DNA of 64,000 bases from Antilocapra americana. Its lineage: Eukaryota; Chordata; Mammalia; Artiodactyla; Antilocapridae. Location: the NCBI GenBank assembly GCA_007570785.1, contig ML664199.1:21806748-21870747 (forward strand). Reading direction: 5' to 3'. A program made the translations under genes and the position numbers. The notes under the pieces are model-generated. The model was not told where the DNA came from and ran no database searches. It saw nothing but the letters and a program-made list of their open reading frames with translations. Within the stretch, counting starts at the first letter, position 1, and every line of letters starts with the position of its first letter. Positions 45,994-57,463 of this stretch are shown in pieces.

Positions 45994-48900
45994 CTTATCC
46001 ATTCATCAGTTGATGGGCATCTAGGTTGTTTCCATGTCTTAGCTATTGTAAACAATGCAGCGATGAACATTGGGGTACACCTGGCTCTTTCAATTCTGGT
46101 TTCCTCGGTGTATATGCCCAGCAGTGGGATTGCCGGGTCATATGGCAGGTCTATTTGCAGCTTTTTAAGGAACCTCCACACTGTTTTCCATAGTGGCTGT
46201 ACTAGTTTGCATTCCCACCAACAGTGTAAGAGGGTTCCCTTTTCTCCACATCCTCTCCAGCATTTATTGCTTGTAGACTTTTGGATGGCAGCCATTCTGA
46301 CTGGTGTAAAGTGGTACCTCATTGTGGTTTTGATTTGCATTTCTCTGATAATGAGTGATGTTGAGCATCTTTTCATGTGTTTGTTAGCCATTTTTATATC
46401 TTCTTTGGAGAAATGTCTGTTAAGTTCTTTGGCCCACTTTTTAATTGGGTTGTTTATTTTTCTAGAATGGAGCTGCAGGAGTTGTTTGTAAATTTTTGAG
46501 ATTAATTGTTTGTCTGTTGCTTCATTGGCTATTATTTTCTCCCATTCTGAAGGCTGTCTTTTCACCTTGCTTATAGTTTCCTTTGTTGTGCAAAAGCTTT
46601 TAATTTTAATTAGGTCCCATTTGTTTATTCGTGTTTTTATTTCCAATATTCTGGGAGGTGGGTCATGGAGTATCCCGCTTTGGATTATAGCAGAGAGTGT
46701 TTTGCCTATGTTATCCTCTAGGAGTTTTATAGTTTCTGGTCTTATGCTTAGATCTTTAATCCATTTTGAGTTTATCTTTGTGTATGGTCTTAGAAAGTGA
46801 TCTAGTTTCATTCTTTTACAAGTGGCTGTCCAGTTTTCCCAGCACCACTTGTTAAAGAGGTTGTCTTTTCTCCATTGTATATTCTTGCCTCCTTTGTCAA
46901 AGATAAGGTGTCCATAGATGCGTGGATTTATCTCTGGGCTATCTATTCTGTTCCATTGATCTATATTTCTGTCTTTGTGCCAGTACCATACTGTCTTAAT
47001 GACTGTGGATTTGTAGTATAGCCTAAAGTCCGGGAGGTTGATTCCGCCCGTTCCATTCTTCTTTCTCAAGATTGCTTTGGCTATACGAGGTTTTTTGTAT
47101 TTCCATACAAATTGAGAAATTATTTGTTCTAATTCTTTGAAGAAGACCTCTGGTAGCTTGATAGGAATTGCATTGAATCTATAGATTGCTTTAGGTAGTA
47201 TACTCATTTTCACTATATTGATTCTTCCAATCCATGAGCACGGTACATTTCTCCATCTGTTTGTGTCCTCCTTGATTTCTTTCATCAGTGTTCTATAGTT
47301 TTCTATATACAAGTCTTTTGATTCTTTAGGTAGAAATACTCCTAAGTATTTTATTCTTTTTGTTTCGATGGTGAATGGAATTGTTTCCTTAATTTCTCTT
47401 TCTGATTTCTCACTGTTAGTGTATAGGAATGCCAGGGATTTCTGTGTGTTGATTTTGTATCCTGAAACTTTGCTATATTCACTGATTGGCTCTAGTAATT
47501 TTCTCGTAGAGTCTTTAGGGTTTTCAATATAGAGGATCATGTCATCTGCAAACAGAGAGAGTTTTACTTCTTCTTTTCCAATCTGTATTCCTTTGATTTC
47601 TTTATCTGCTCTGATTGCTGTGGCCAAAACTTCCAAAACTATGCTGAATAGTAGTGGTGAGAGTGGGCACCCTTGTCTTGTCCCTGATTTCAGGGGGAAT
47701 GCTTCCAGCTTTTCACCATTGAGGATAATGTTTGCTGTGGGTTTGTCATATATAGCTTTTATTATGTTGAGGTATGTTCCTTCTATTCCTACTTTTTGGA
47801 GGGTTTTTATCATAAATGGATGTTGAATTTTGTCAAAGGCTTTCTCTGCATCTATTGAGATAATCATGTGATTTTTATTTTTCAATTTGTTAATGTGGTG
47901 TATTACATTGATTGATTTACGAATATTGAAGAATCCTTGCATCCCTGGGATAAAGCCTACTTGATCATGATGTATGATCTTTTTGATGTGTTGTTGGATT
48001 CTATTTGCTAGAATTTTGTTGAGGATTTTTGCGTCTAAGTTCATCAGTGATATTGGCCTGTAGTTTTCTTTTTTTGTGGCATCTTTGCCAGGTTTTGGAA
48101 TTAGGGTGATGGAGGCCTCATAGAATGAGTTTGGAAGTTTACCTTCGTCTGCAATTTTCTGGAAGAGTTTGAGTAGAATAGGTGTTAGCTCTTCTCTAAA
48201 TTTTTGGTAGAATTCAGCTGTGAAGCCATCTGGTCCTGGGCTTTTGTTTTTTGGAAGATTTCTGATTACGGTTTCAATTTCCGTGCTTGTGATGGGTCTA
48301 TAAATATTATCTATCTCTTCCTGGTTTAGTCTTGGAAAGTTATACTTTTCTAGGAATTTGTCCATTTCATCCAAATTGTCCAGTTTATTTGCATATAGTT
48401 GCTGATAATAGTCTCTTGTGATCCTTTGTATTTCTGTGTTTTCTGCTGTGATCTCTCCGTTTTCATTTCTAATTCTGTTGCTTTGGTTCTTCTCCCTTTG
48501 TTTCTTGATGAGTCTGGCTAATGGTTTGTCAATTTTACTTATCTTCTCAAAGAACCAGCTTTTGGCTTGGTTGATTTTTGCTATGGTCACTTTTGATTCC
48601 TTTGCATTTATTTCTGCCCTGATCTTTAAGATTTCTTTCCTTCTACTAGACCTGGGCTTCTGCATCTCTTCCCTTTCTAGTTGCTTTAGGTGTAAAGTAA
48701 GGTCATTTATTTGATTTTTTTCTTGTTTCCTGAGGTGAGCTTGTATTGCTATGAACTTTCCCCTTAGCATTGCTTTCACAGTGTTCCATAGGTTTTGAGC
48801 TGTTGTGTTTTCATTTTCATTCGTTTCCATGCATAACTGAATTTCATTTTTAATTTCTTCTGCGATTTGTTGGTTATTCAGCAGTGTGTTGTTGAGCCTC

Positions 48901-49643
48901 CATATGTTGGAAGTTTTGAGAGGTTTTCTCCTGTAGTTGATATCTAATCTCACTGCATTGTGGTCAGAAAAGATGCTTGGGATGATTTCAATGTTTTTGA
49001 ATTTATCAAGGTTAGATTTATGGCCCAGGATGTGATCTATCCTGGAGAAGGTCCCGTGTGCACTTGAGAAAAAGGTGAAATTCCTTGTTTTGGGGTGGAA
49101 TGACCTATAGATATCAATTAGGTCTAGTTGGTATATTGTTTCATTTAAAGTTTGAATTTCCTTGTTACTTTTCTGTCTAGTTGATCTATCCATTGGTGTG
49201 AGTGGTGTATTAAAGTCTCCTGCTATTATTGTGTTGTTGATTTCCCCTTTCATATTTGTTAGCATTTGCCTTACATATTGTGGAGCTCCTATGTTAGGTG
49301 CATAAATATTTATAATTGTTATTTCTTCTTCCTGGATTGATCCTTTGATCATTATGTAATGTCCATCTTTATCTCTTTTCACTGCCTTTATTGTAAAGTC
49401 TACTTTATCTGATATGAGTATTGCCACTCCTGCTGTCTTTTGGTCTTTATTTGCATGGAATATCTTTTTCCAGCCTTTAACTTTCAGTCTATATGTGTCC
49501 CTAGGTTTGAGGTGGGTCTCTTGTAGACAACATATATAGGGGTCTTATTTCTGTATCCAATCGGCCAATCTTTGTCTTTTGGTTGGGGCATTCAGCCCGT
49601 TTACATTTAAGGTAATTATTGATAAGTATGATCCCGCTGCCAT
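45994..49643 (-). pseudogene. L1 ORF2, one premature stop, otherwise open to the gap
   Basis: ORF2 protein nicks target DNA and reverse-transcribes L1 RNA. Start ATG at 49643 (MAAGSYLSIITLNVNGLN). Codon 33 is TAA (49547-49545) where CAA is usual (QKQDPYICC); the same frame then stays open to the gap. From the Met at 49427, residue numbers are: endonuclease GDFN 70-73 and SDHNAV 154-159; RT motif [10 protein letters not shown] 524-532, motif [14 protein letters not shown] 582-594, FADD 626-629; Cys motif CX3CX7HX4C with C1056, C1060, H1068, C1073. QETHL lies between the stop and 49427. No other disruption seen. The C-terminus is in the gap. The stop could be real or an assembly error. Confidence 0.92.
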
Positions 49644-49694
49644 TTATTTTATTGTTTTGGGCTCCAGATTATCTATCCCATCGGTGTTTCCTAT

Positions 49695-50617
49695 CTAGGA
49701 AAGATCCTTTAGCATTCGTTGGAGGGCTGGTTTGGTGTTGCTGAATTCTCTCAGTTTCTGCTTGTCTGAGAAAATTTTGAATTCTCCTTCAAATTTGAAT
49801 GAGATCCTTGCTGGGTACAGTAGTCGGGGTTGTAGATTGTTTTCTTCCATGACTTTAAGTATGTTTTGCCATTCCCTTCTGGCCTGAAGCGTTTCTGATG
49901 AGAGATCAGCTGTTATCCTTATGGGATTCCCCTTGTGAGTTATCTTTTGCTTCTCCCTTGCTGCTTTTAATATTTGGTCTTTGTATTTGATATTTGCCAA
50001 TTTGATATGTGTCTTGGGGTGTCCCGCTTGGGGTTCATTCTATTTGGGATTCTCTGTGTTTCTTGGACCTGAGTGGCTATTTGCTTCCCCAATTTAGGGA
50101 AGTTTTCTACAATTATCTCTTCAAGAATTTTCTGATGGTCTTTCTTTTTGTCTTCTTCTTCTGGGACTCCTATGATTCGAATATTGGTGCGTTTAATATT
50201 GTCCCAGAGGTCTCTAAGATTGTCTTCATTTCTTTTAATTCTTTTTTCATTTTTCCTTTCTGTTTCATTTATTTCTGCCATTCTGTCTTCTACCTCACTT
50301 ATTCTGTCTTCTATCTCTGTTATTCTACTGTTGGTTCCCTCCAGGGTGTTTTTGATCTCATTTATTGCATTATTCATTGTATTTTGTCTCTTTTTCATTT
50401 CTTCTAAGTCCTTGTTAAAGCTTACCTGCATCTTCTCAATCCTTGCCTGCAGGTTATTGAGCTGCAACTCCAACTTATTTTCCAGGTTTTGGATCATTTT
50501 CACTATCATTATTCGGAATTCTTTGTCAGGTAGACTTCCTATCTCTTCGTCTTTTGTTTGGTCTAGGGGGTATTTATCCTGTTCCTTTACTTGCTGGGTA
50601 TTTCTCTGCCTTTTCAT
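49695..50617 (-). pseudogene. L1 ORF1, one frameshift
   Basis: ORF1 protein is the trimeric RNA-binding chaperone of L1 particles. Met at 50617 (MKRQRNTQQVKEQDK). Residues about 30-130 are a long heptad-type coiled coil (IQNLENKLELQLNNLQARIE, RITEIEDRISEVEDRMAEIN), followed by the RRM region (RTNIRIIGVPEEEDKK). The frame breaks after DTPRHI, where four bases seem lost near 50004-50006 (plus strand TTTGATATG against an expected TTTGATTAATATG), and continues in another frame as ANIKYKDQILKAAREKQKIT through the C-terminal domain to KALQRMLKDLS-type residues and the stop at 49695. Total length about 307 codons, normal for L1 ORF1. Confidence 0.9.
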
Positions 50618-52386
50618 CTTGTTTATCTTGCTGTGTTGTCCCTTTATTGTGGGGATTCCTCTCTATGGGAGGGGTTGGATGCGTGGTTTGTCGAAGTTTC
50701 CTGGATGGAAAGGCTTGTGTGGTTTTCTGGTGGGTAAGTCTAGGTTTCCTCACTGTTACTAGCAAGAGATAAGAATGGGGAGAAAGCAGTCAAGCCAATG
50801 ATCTCACTCCCAGGTAGCAGTGGGTACTGGAGCTTGGATCTTAAAAGGTACAAAGTTGATACCAAATACTAATGAGCAAAGATTAAAAATCTAGAGTAAA
50901 GACTGGGTTCTCAAAAATACTTAAAAAAAAATACCGGAAAATAAAAATAAAGGAGAAAAAAGAAATAAGAAGAAGAAAAAAAAATAGCAAAGGCAAATAG
51001 GGGCTAAAAAATCAAAAAAAAAAAAAGAAAAAAATATATATATATATAAAAGTTTTAAAAATTTAAAAGATGTTCCTAGTACAGTTATAATGAAGGCTTT
51101 CTCTGGTGCTGGTGCATTTAGTGAAGGGAAGGGTCTGTAGATTTTCAGATGATTCCCTGGTCCGGCTTCTCCTCACAGTCTATAGACTCCTTTCTATGCA
51201 GTTATCGCCACCTGCAGGGCTTTAATTTGCTTCTCCTGTCTGTTTCAAAGCTGTTAGTTCTGCTAGCGTCTTCTGTCTGCTGGTCTTTTAAGTGTCTATT
51301 CAGCGCTTTGGAGTTTGCCCTGCTCCTGGTGAGAGGGCTTCCCCCGCCCCCTCTGCTCAGGCTCTCTGTCATCAGCCCAGCACAGTTGGGGAGTGGGGCT
51401 TCTCCCCTCCCCCTGCCCAGCCACTCGGTTTTCTCAGCGTGCAGCTAAGCAGGCCTTCTTGGTCGGGCTTGTCCTTCTCACAGTCTACAGTCTGCTTTCT
51501 ATGCAGTCTGTTCTACTGGCAGGGATTTAATTTTGGAGTTTGCCCTGCTCCTGGTGAGAGGGCTTCCCCCGCCCCTTCTGCTCAGGCTCTCTGTCGTTCG
51601 CCCAGCACAGTTGGGGAGTGGGGCTTCTCCTCTCCCCCGCCGGCCGCTCTGTTTTCTCGGCGTGCAGCTGAGCGCTCCTTCTAAGGTGTATACGGCACCA
51701 ATCTGTCCAGAATCCCCAGAAGTCTTGGTTAGCCTCCCCGGGGCTGGGTTATGCCCACTGCTCTCAGGCGGAGGCTGGGCCTGTCCGCAGCCCGCAGCTG
51801 CCCAGCCTCTCTGTTGACTCCTCACCGCCCTTTGTTTTGTGCACGGGCCTGGGGGGGAGGGGGAGCTTTTCCTGGAAGGTTAGGTCCCTCAGGCTGCTCT
51901 GTTCCCTGAGCCCAAGGCCCGCCCGCCCCTCCCTGAGCAGGAGCAGTCCGCTTCGGCTGTGCTGCCGCGCTCGGCTGTTCCTTGTAGCTAGAGACAACCT
52001 TGCAGGGCTTAGCTATTAATCTGCTTCTGCTCTCAGCTATATTGCTCTCCAAGATCCACCGCAGATCTGCCAGAGAGAATGCTCCCTGGTATTCAGAAAC
52101 CTTTCTCCTCTTTTTTTTTTTTTTTCCCTCTTTATTCCAGACTCCCCTTCCGGGACGGAACCGTCCCCAGCTCTTTGTCTCTCCCTCTACTTTTTTTTTC
52201 CTTTTCTTTCTTTTGTCCTACCTCCTCACGTCGGCAATGGGTCGCCTCTCCAGATGCCTGATGTCCTCTGCCAGCATTCAGTTCCTGTTTTTTGGAGTTT
52301 GCTCGGCCTTTAAAAGTTCTTTTGGTATATTTATTGGGGAGAGAGTGTTCTCCCCGTCCTATTCCTCCGCCATCTTAGTTTCGCCT
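50618..52386 (-). promoter_or_regulatory. L1 5'UTR with internal promoter and duplicated block
   Basis: The L1 5'UTR drives transcription of the element from its own first base. 51290-51990 is GC- and CpG-rich, against AT-rich flanks. Two blocks of about 140 bases are near copies: 51310-51450 and 51535-51675, both starting GGAGTTTGCCCTGCTCCTGG. The stretches before them (from 51170 and 51475, CACAGTCTA..CTTTCTATGCAG) are also related, so a segment of 225-305 bases is duplicated. 50925-51060 is A-rich on the plus strand. Overlapping short frames here are not genes. Confidence 0.85.
52368..52377 (-). promoter_or_regulatory. YY1-type site at L1 start
   Basis: The minus strand reads AAGATGGCGG, 9 bases from the element's first base. 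It matches the YY1 core (AANATGGC) found at the same place in primate L1, where it sets the transcription start. Function in this copy is inferred. Confidence 0.7.
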
Positions 52387-52399
52387 CTCACTGTGTTTT
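52387..52399. repeat. target-site duplication of the full-length L1 (right copy)
   Basis: CTCACTGTGTTTT; the left copy is CTCACTGTG at 45867-45875, then a G and the T run. The extra G is the only difference. Confidence 0.88.
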
Positions 52400-53932
52400 A
52401 ATTAATCTGTGATGTACTCAGGAAATTTCAATGTATAGATGCAATCTTTTTTTAAAATTTGTGCTTTATAATTTTTTAATCTACTCCAGTCCATCACTTC
52501 TGTCAGTGTACCTCCTCTAGTAACCTCTACTCCTTTCATGTGCCTCTCACCTTTGGACTTGAAAACCACATTTTGTAAAATTTATTCTAAAATAGCAGTG
52601 AATGTCTGACATATTATTTATGAAAATGGCATAACGTTAAGTATACTAATTTTATAGCATCTCTTTGAATCTTTATGACCAGTTTTGATCATTTTCTGTT
52701 TCTCAGGTATACTCAGAAAACGTACTAGATGATAAGCTACTACATAAATGAGATATTATTAAAATATGCTATAAAATATGTCACAAGATAACTGCCTAGT
52801 TTGGAAAAAAACTGATTTTTCCTAAAGAGGCAAATATAGTGAAACTGATTTAATTTACTTATTATCAGCCAGGTCAATTCACTCAATTGTCTGTGTGTCT
52901 GCATCTAGTGGTAAGCATTTTTTTCCTATTACCCATCTGCAACTTGAATTGTAAAGTATCTGAAAAACCTGTAAAACAAAAATGTTAATGTGGGCTTAGG
53001 AGGTCAGCCTCTAGTGTGATTTATGGGAAATTATGTTGGCCAGCTCCCAGTAACATTGTTAAACTATTTTTACAAAAATAATAAAGCCTCTAGAAATAGT
53101 TCTAAGAATGAATGGCCTATGACAAAGCATATATTCAAGAAAATCTACCAAAATGCTAAGAAAAATTAGAATGTATTGTATTTAAACCAAAATTGGTTCC
53201 TGTCTTTGATTCCATTCCAGACTAATGATTCCAGGAATATAAGGTACTCTCTCTCCTCAGCACTCAGAGGATAGGCTTTCTTTCTGGGAGGAGCAGGATT
53301 TCATAATTTTGCATCCTACTACAAGTTTCTTATTGCTGAGGCTGTTTCAAGCCAGTGAAGTTGAGAAGTAAGGACTTTCTGTGCCCAGCCTCCACTGTAG
53401 AAAGGAGGCTCCACTGAGTACTTGATGACTTCTTCCCTGGCTCAAGAGGCCATGGTTCCACACCAGGAGAAGCAAACTGAAAGAATCTCATATTGCTGCT
53501 CCCTCCTTCATGAAGTTCTTGGTGAAAGTTCTTAGAGTTAAAGTGGCCTCAGAGACAAAGATGACATCTTCCCTACATTCAGATCTTGAGCCCTGGTTCA
53601 GAGATTTTTACCTGGAGACAGAGACAGGCCTGCCACAAAACGGACGGCTCTTCATCTCTTCCTAAGGAATTTTCTTTTTCTAAATAGACTGAAAAAAATC
53701 AAGTCTAACATCACTTCCAAAAACAGGTGAAGTGGTGAAAGGCAATTGAGATGAGATTCAAGACACAACTCAGCAGTAGCCCAACTAATTTGCAGAAGAG
53801 AACCAGGGAATAATAAAGTTGGAAGAGCACTCTGATGATCAGAATAAAAATGAAACACTAACTTCAGAAACTATTCATTGAAAGGAGCCAGAATGAATAA
53901 ATCAGTTTGTAGAGCAATTTATAACTTCAGGT
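52400..53932. other. anonymous DNA
   Basis: About 1.5 kb with no recognised repeat or gene. 53230-53640 has balanced composition and may be a very old repeat. The 68-codon frame at 53652-53858 (-) is not recognised. Confidence 0.4.
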
Positions 53933-53941
53933 ATTGTTAAA

Positions 53942-56578
53942 CAGTCTAGAGGTTTTCTCCACTTTCTTCGATTTCAGTCTGAATTTGGCAATAAGGAGTT
54001 CATGATCTGAGCCACAGTCAGCTCTTGGTCTTGTTTTTGCTGAATGTGTAGAGCTTCTCCATCTTTGGCTGCAAAGAATATAATCAATCTGATTTCGGTG
54101 TCTACCGTTTGGTGATGTCCATGTGTAGAGTCTTCTCTTGTGTTGTTGGAAGAAGGTGTTTGCTATGACCAGTGTGTTCTTGTGGCAGAACTCTAAGAAC
54201 CTTTGCCCTGCTTCATTCAGTACTCCAGGGCCAAATCTGCTTGTTACTTCAGGTGTTTCTTGACTTCCTACTTTTGTATTCCAGTCCCCTATAATGAAAA
54301 AGACATCTTTTTTGGGTGCTAGTTCTAGAGGGTCTTGTTAGGTCTTCATAGAACTGTTACACTTCAGCTTCTTCAGTGTTACTGGTCAGGGCATAGAATT
54401 GAAATACCGTGATATTGAATGGTTTGCTTTGGAAACGAACAGAAATCATTCTGTCATTTTTGAGATTGCATCCAAGTACTGCATTTTGGACTCTTTTGTT
54501 GACTATGATGGCCACTCCATTTTTTTTTAAGAGATTCCTGCCAACAGTAGTAGATATAATGTTCATCTGAGTTAAATTCACCAATTCCAGTCCATCTCAG
54601 TTCATGGAGGTGGGTGACATTGTACAAGAGAGAGGAATCAAGGACAGCAAGAAAAAGAAATGAAAAAAAGCAAAATGGCTGTCTCAGGAGGCCTTACAAA
54701 TAGCTGTGAAAAGACAGGAAGTGAAAAGCAAAAAAAAAAAAAAAAAAGGAAAGATATACCCATTTGAATGTAGAGTTCCAAAGAATAGCAAGGAGAGATA
54801 AGAAAGCCTTCCTCAGTGATCAATGCAAAGAAATAGAGGAAAACAATAGAATGGAAAAACTAGAGATTTCTTCAAGAAAGTTAGAGATACTAAGGGAACA
54901 TTTCATGCAAAGATGGGCTCAATAAAGGACAGAAATGGTAAGGACCTAACAGAAGCAGAAGATATTAAGAAGAAGTGGCAAGAATACACAGAAAAATTGT
55001 ACAAAAAAGATCTTCATGACCCAGATAATGACAATGGTGTGATCACTCACCTAGAGCCAGACATCCTGGAATGTGAAGTCAAGTGGGCCATAGAAAGCAT
55101 CACTATGAACAAAGATAGTGGAGGTGATGGAATTCCAGTTGAGTTATTTCAAATCCTGAAAGATGACACTGTGAAAGTGCTGCACTCAATATGCCGGCAA
55201 ATATGGAAAACTCAGCAGTGGCCACAGGCCTGGAAAAGGTCAGTTTTCATTCCAATCCCAAACAAAGGCAATGTCAAAGAATGCTCAAACTACTGCACAA
55301 TTGCACTCACCTCACACGCTAGTAAAGTAATGCTTAAAATTCTCCAAACCAGGTTTCAGCAATATGTGAACTGTAAACTTTCAGATGTTCAAGCTGGTTT
55401 TAGAAAAGGCAGAGGAAGCAGAGATCAAATTGCCAACATCCAACGGATCATCAAAAAAGCAGGAGAGTTCCAGAAAAACATCTATTTCTGCTTTATTGAT
55501 TATGCCAAAGCCTTTGTGTGGATCACAATAAACTGTGGAAAATTCTTCAAGAGATGGGAATACCAGACCATCTGACCTGTCTCCTGAGGAACCTGTATGC
55601 AGGTTAGGAAGCAACAGTTAGAACTGGACATGGAACAACAGACTGGTTCCAAATAGGAAAAGGAGCACGTCAAGGCAGAATATTGTCACCCTGCTTATTT
55701 AACTTATATGCAGAGTACATCATGAGAAACGCTGGGCTGGAGGAAGTACAAGCTGGAACCAAGATTGCCGGGAGAAATATCAAAAACTTCAGATATGCAG
55801 ATGACACCACCCTTATAGCAGAAAGGGAAGAAGAACTAAAGAGCCTCTTGATGAAAGTAAAAGAGGAGAGTGAATAAGTTGGCTTAAAGCTCAACATTTT
55901 GAAAACTAAGATCATGGCATCTGGTCCCATCACTTCATGGCAGATTGATGGGGAAAAGTGGAAACAGTGGCTGACTTTATTTTTCTGGGCTCCAAAATCA
56001 CTGCAAATGGTGATTGCAGCAATGAAATTATAAGACACTTACTCCTTGGAAGGAAAGTTATGACCAACCTAGACAGCATATTAAACAGCAGAGACATCAT
56101 TTTGTCAACAAAGTTCCTTCTAGTCAAGGCTATGGTTTTTTCCAGTAGTCATGTATGAATATGAAAGTTGGAGTATAAAGAAAGCTGAGCACTGAAGAAT
56201 TGATGCTTTTGAATTGTGTTGTTGGAGAAGACTCTTGAGAGTCCCTTGGACTACAAGAAGATCCAACCAGTCCATCCTAAAGGAGATCAGTCCTGGGTGT
56301 TCATTGGAAGGACTGATGTTGAAGCTGAAACCCTAATACTTTGGCCACCTGATGCGAAGAGCTGACTTGTTGGAAAAGTCCCTGATGCTGGGAAAGATTG
56401 AGGGCAGGAGTAGAAGGGGATGACAGAGGATGAGATGGCTGGATGGTATCATTGACTCGATGGATATGGGTTTGGGTGGACTCCAGGAGTTGGTGATGGA
56501 CAAAGAGGCCTGGTGTGCTGTGGTTCATGGGGTCGCAAAGAGTCAGACACGACTCAGCCACTCAACTGAACTGAACTG
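53942..56578 (+). mobile_element. BovB LINE with inverted 5' segment
   Basis: One BovB insertion in two orientations. 53942-54602 is antisense and covers the endonuclease end (its sense 5' end is the GAGATGGACTGGAATTGG block reversed near 54580-54597). 54603-56578 is sense, from the linker through the RT to the 3' tip (CTCAACTGAACTGAACTG). About 100 bases of consensus are missing at the join. A 9-bp TSD, ATTGTTAAA, encloses the whole unit at 53933-53941 and 56579-56587, showing a single event. Confidence 0.93.
54913..56180 (+). pseudogene. BovB reverse transcriptase relic
   Basis: 54913-55575 is open for 220 codons: linker (LTEAEDIKKKWQEYTEKL), RT entry (GGDGIPVELFQILKD, FIPIPNKGNVKECSNY), VQAGFRKGRGSRDQIANIQR and the motif A region FCFIDYAKAF. 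A 4-base loss (GCCTTTGTGTGG for GCCTTTGACTGTGTGG) shifts the frame here. 55683-55877 resumes with SPCLFNLYAEYIMR and FRYADDTTLIAE (YADD) up to a TAA in place of the usual AAA (Lys) codon. 55958-56158 carries DFIFLGSKITANGDCSNEII. An endonuclease relic on the minus strand at 54584-54357 (KKNGVAIIVNKRVQNAVLGC) is its inverted 5' part. Confidence 0.9.
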
Positions 56579-56587
56579 ATTGTTAAA

Positions 56588-56849
56588 TGCAACAGAATAA
56601 TTAGCTCTTAGTTAACAGGGTTTACCTGCTGAATGTGATCAGGGAAAGAGAGGGAGAGAGCCCAGTCATTATCACTGTCATCCCTAGGTGACTATGGGCA
56701 TTTTCAAACCTTTGCATCCTCAAGGAACAACATCTGAGGCTGAACACTAGAGGGGAGGTGTTGGAAATGACACTAAAATAATCAGTTTCTAAACAAATAA
56801 ACAAGCAATAACTCCTCAGGGGATGGGGAAGTGAAAGGTAGAATCTAGA
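56588..56849. other. anonymous AT-rich DNA
   Basis: Between the BovB and the old L1; no gene or repeat recognised. Confidence 0.4.
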
Positions 56850-57129
56850 TTTTCTATCATATATTATCTAAAATGCCAACTTTTAATAGCAAAAAATTAG
56901 GAGCATGTAAAGAAATAGGAAATTATAGCTTGTATATGAGAAAAAATGAAAGCAACTGAAGCTGCTTGTCAGTCAGATCAGATTCTGAATTTATGAGAAA
57001 AAGACTTTAGCCATTATAGACATGTTCGTGGAATTAAGGAAAATTATGATTAAAGAAGTAAAGGTATCAATGCAATATTGCATTAAGTAGAGATGATCAG
57101 TAAAGATGTAAAATTTCAAAAACATTGTT

Positions 57130-57345
57130 TGGGGGTATAGCCTATTAACAATGTGATAGTTTCAGGTGAACAGTGAAGGGACTCACCTATACATATACAA
57201 ATACCCATTCTCCTCCAAACTCCCTTTCGATCCAGGCTGCCACATAACATTGAGCAGAGTTCATGTGCTATATAGTAGGCCCTTGTTGGTTGTCCATTTT
57301 AAATACAGTGGTGTGTACATGTCCATCCCAAACTCCCTATCAAAA
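57130..57345 (-). mobile_element. artiodactyl L1 3'UTR insertion
   Basis: Antisense L1 3'UTR: TTAACAATGTGATAGTTTCA, CTATACATATACAAATACCC, GAGCAGAGTTCATGTGCTAT, AGTAGGCCCTTGTTGGTTGT. Nested in the 5' part of the older L1. Confidence 0.78.
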
Positions 57346-57386
57346 TGTAGACATTTTAAAAATAATCAAAGAGAAAGTCTTCATTA

Positions 57387-57463
57387 TTGTTATTGTTGTT
57401 CAGTCACCCAGTCATGTCTGACTCTGTGACCCCATTGCCAGGCTCCCTGTCCCCTTGCCTAAT
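57387..57463 (-). mobile_element. 77-bp BovB 3' tip insertion
   Basis: The reverse of the BovB tip with an AAC-type tail (TTGTTATTGTTGTTCAGTC), ending CCAGGCTCCCTGTCCCCTTG. The TSD is 14 bp with one mismatch: GAAAGTCTTCATTA (57373-57386) and GAAAGACTTCATTA (57464-57477). Confidence 0.88.

Larger units (their letters stand above)
45876..52386 (-). mobile_element. full-length L1 (L1_BT-type) with assembly gap
   Basis: A complete minus-strand L1: 5' end at 52386 (AGGCGAAACTAAGATGGCGG), a 1.77-kb 5'UTR, ORF1 (50617-49695), a 51-base spacer, ORF2 from 49643, then a gap hiding the ORF2 end and 3'UTR, and an A tail seen as 18 T residues at 45876-45893. The TSD is CTCACTGTG at 45867-45875 and 52387-52395. 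The nick site on the plus strand is TGTTTT/AATT at 52399/52400, canonical for L1 endonuclease. It is the youngest-looking element in the window. Confidence 0.95.

Noticed and set aside
50009..52401. Several plus-strand open frames of 60-204 codons over the L1 5'UTR and ORF1
   Set aside because: They are antisense or 5'UTR shadows of the L1. GC-rich and T-rich stretches keep frames open by composition.
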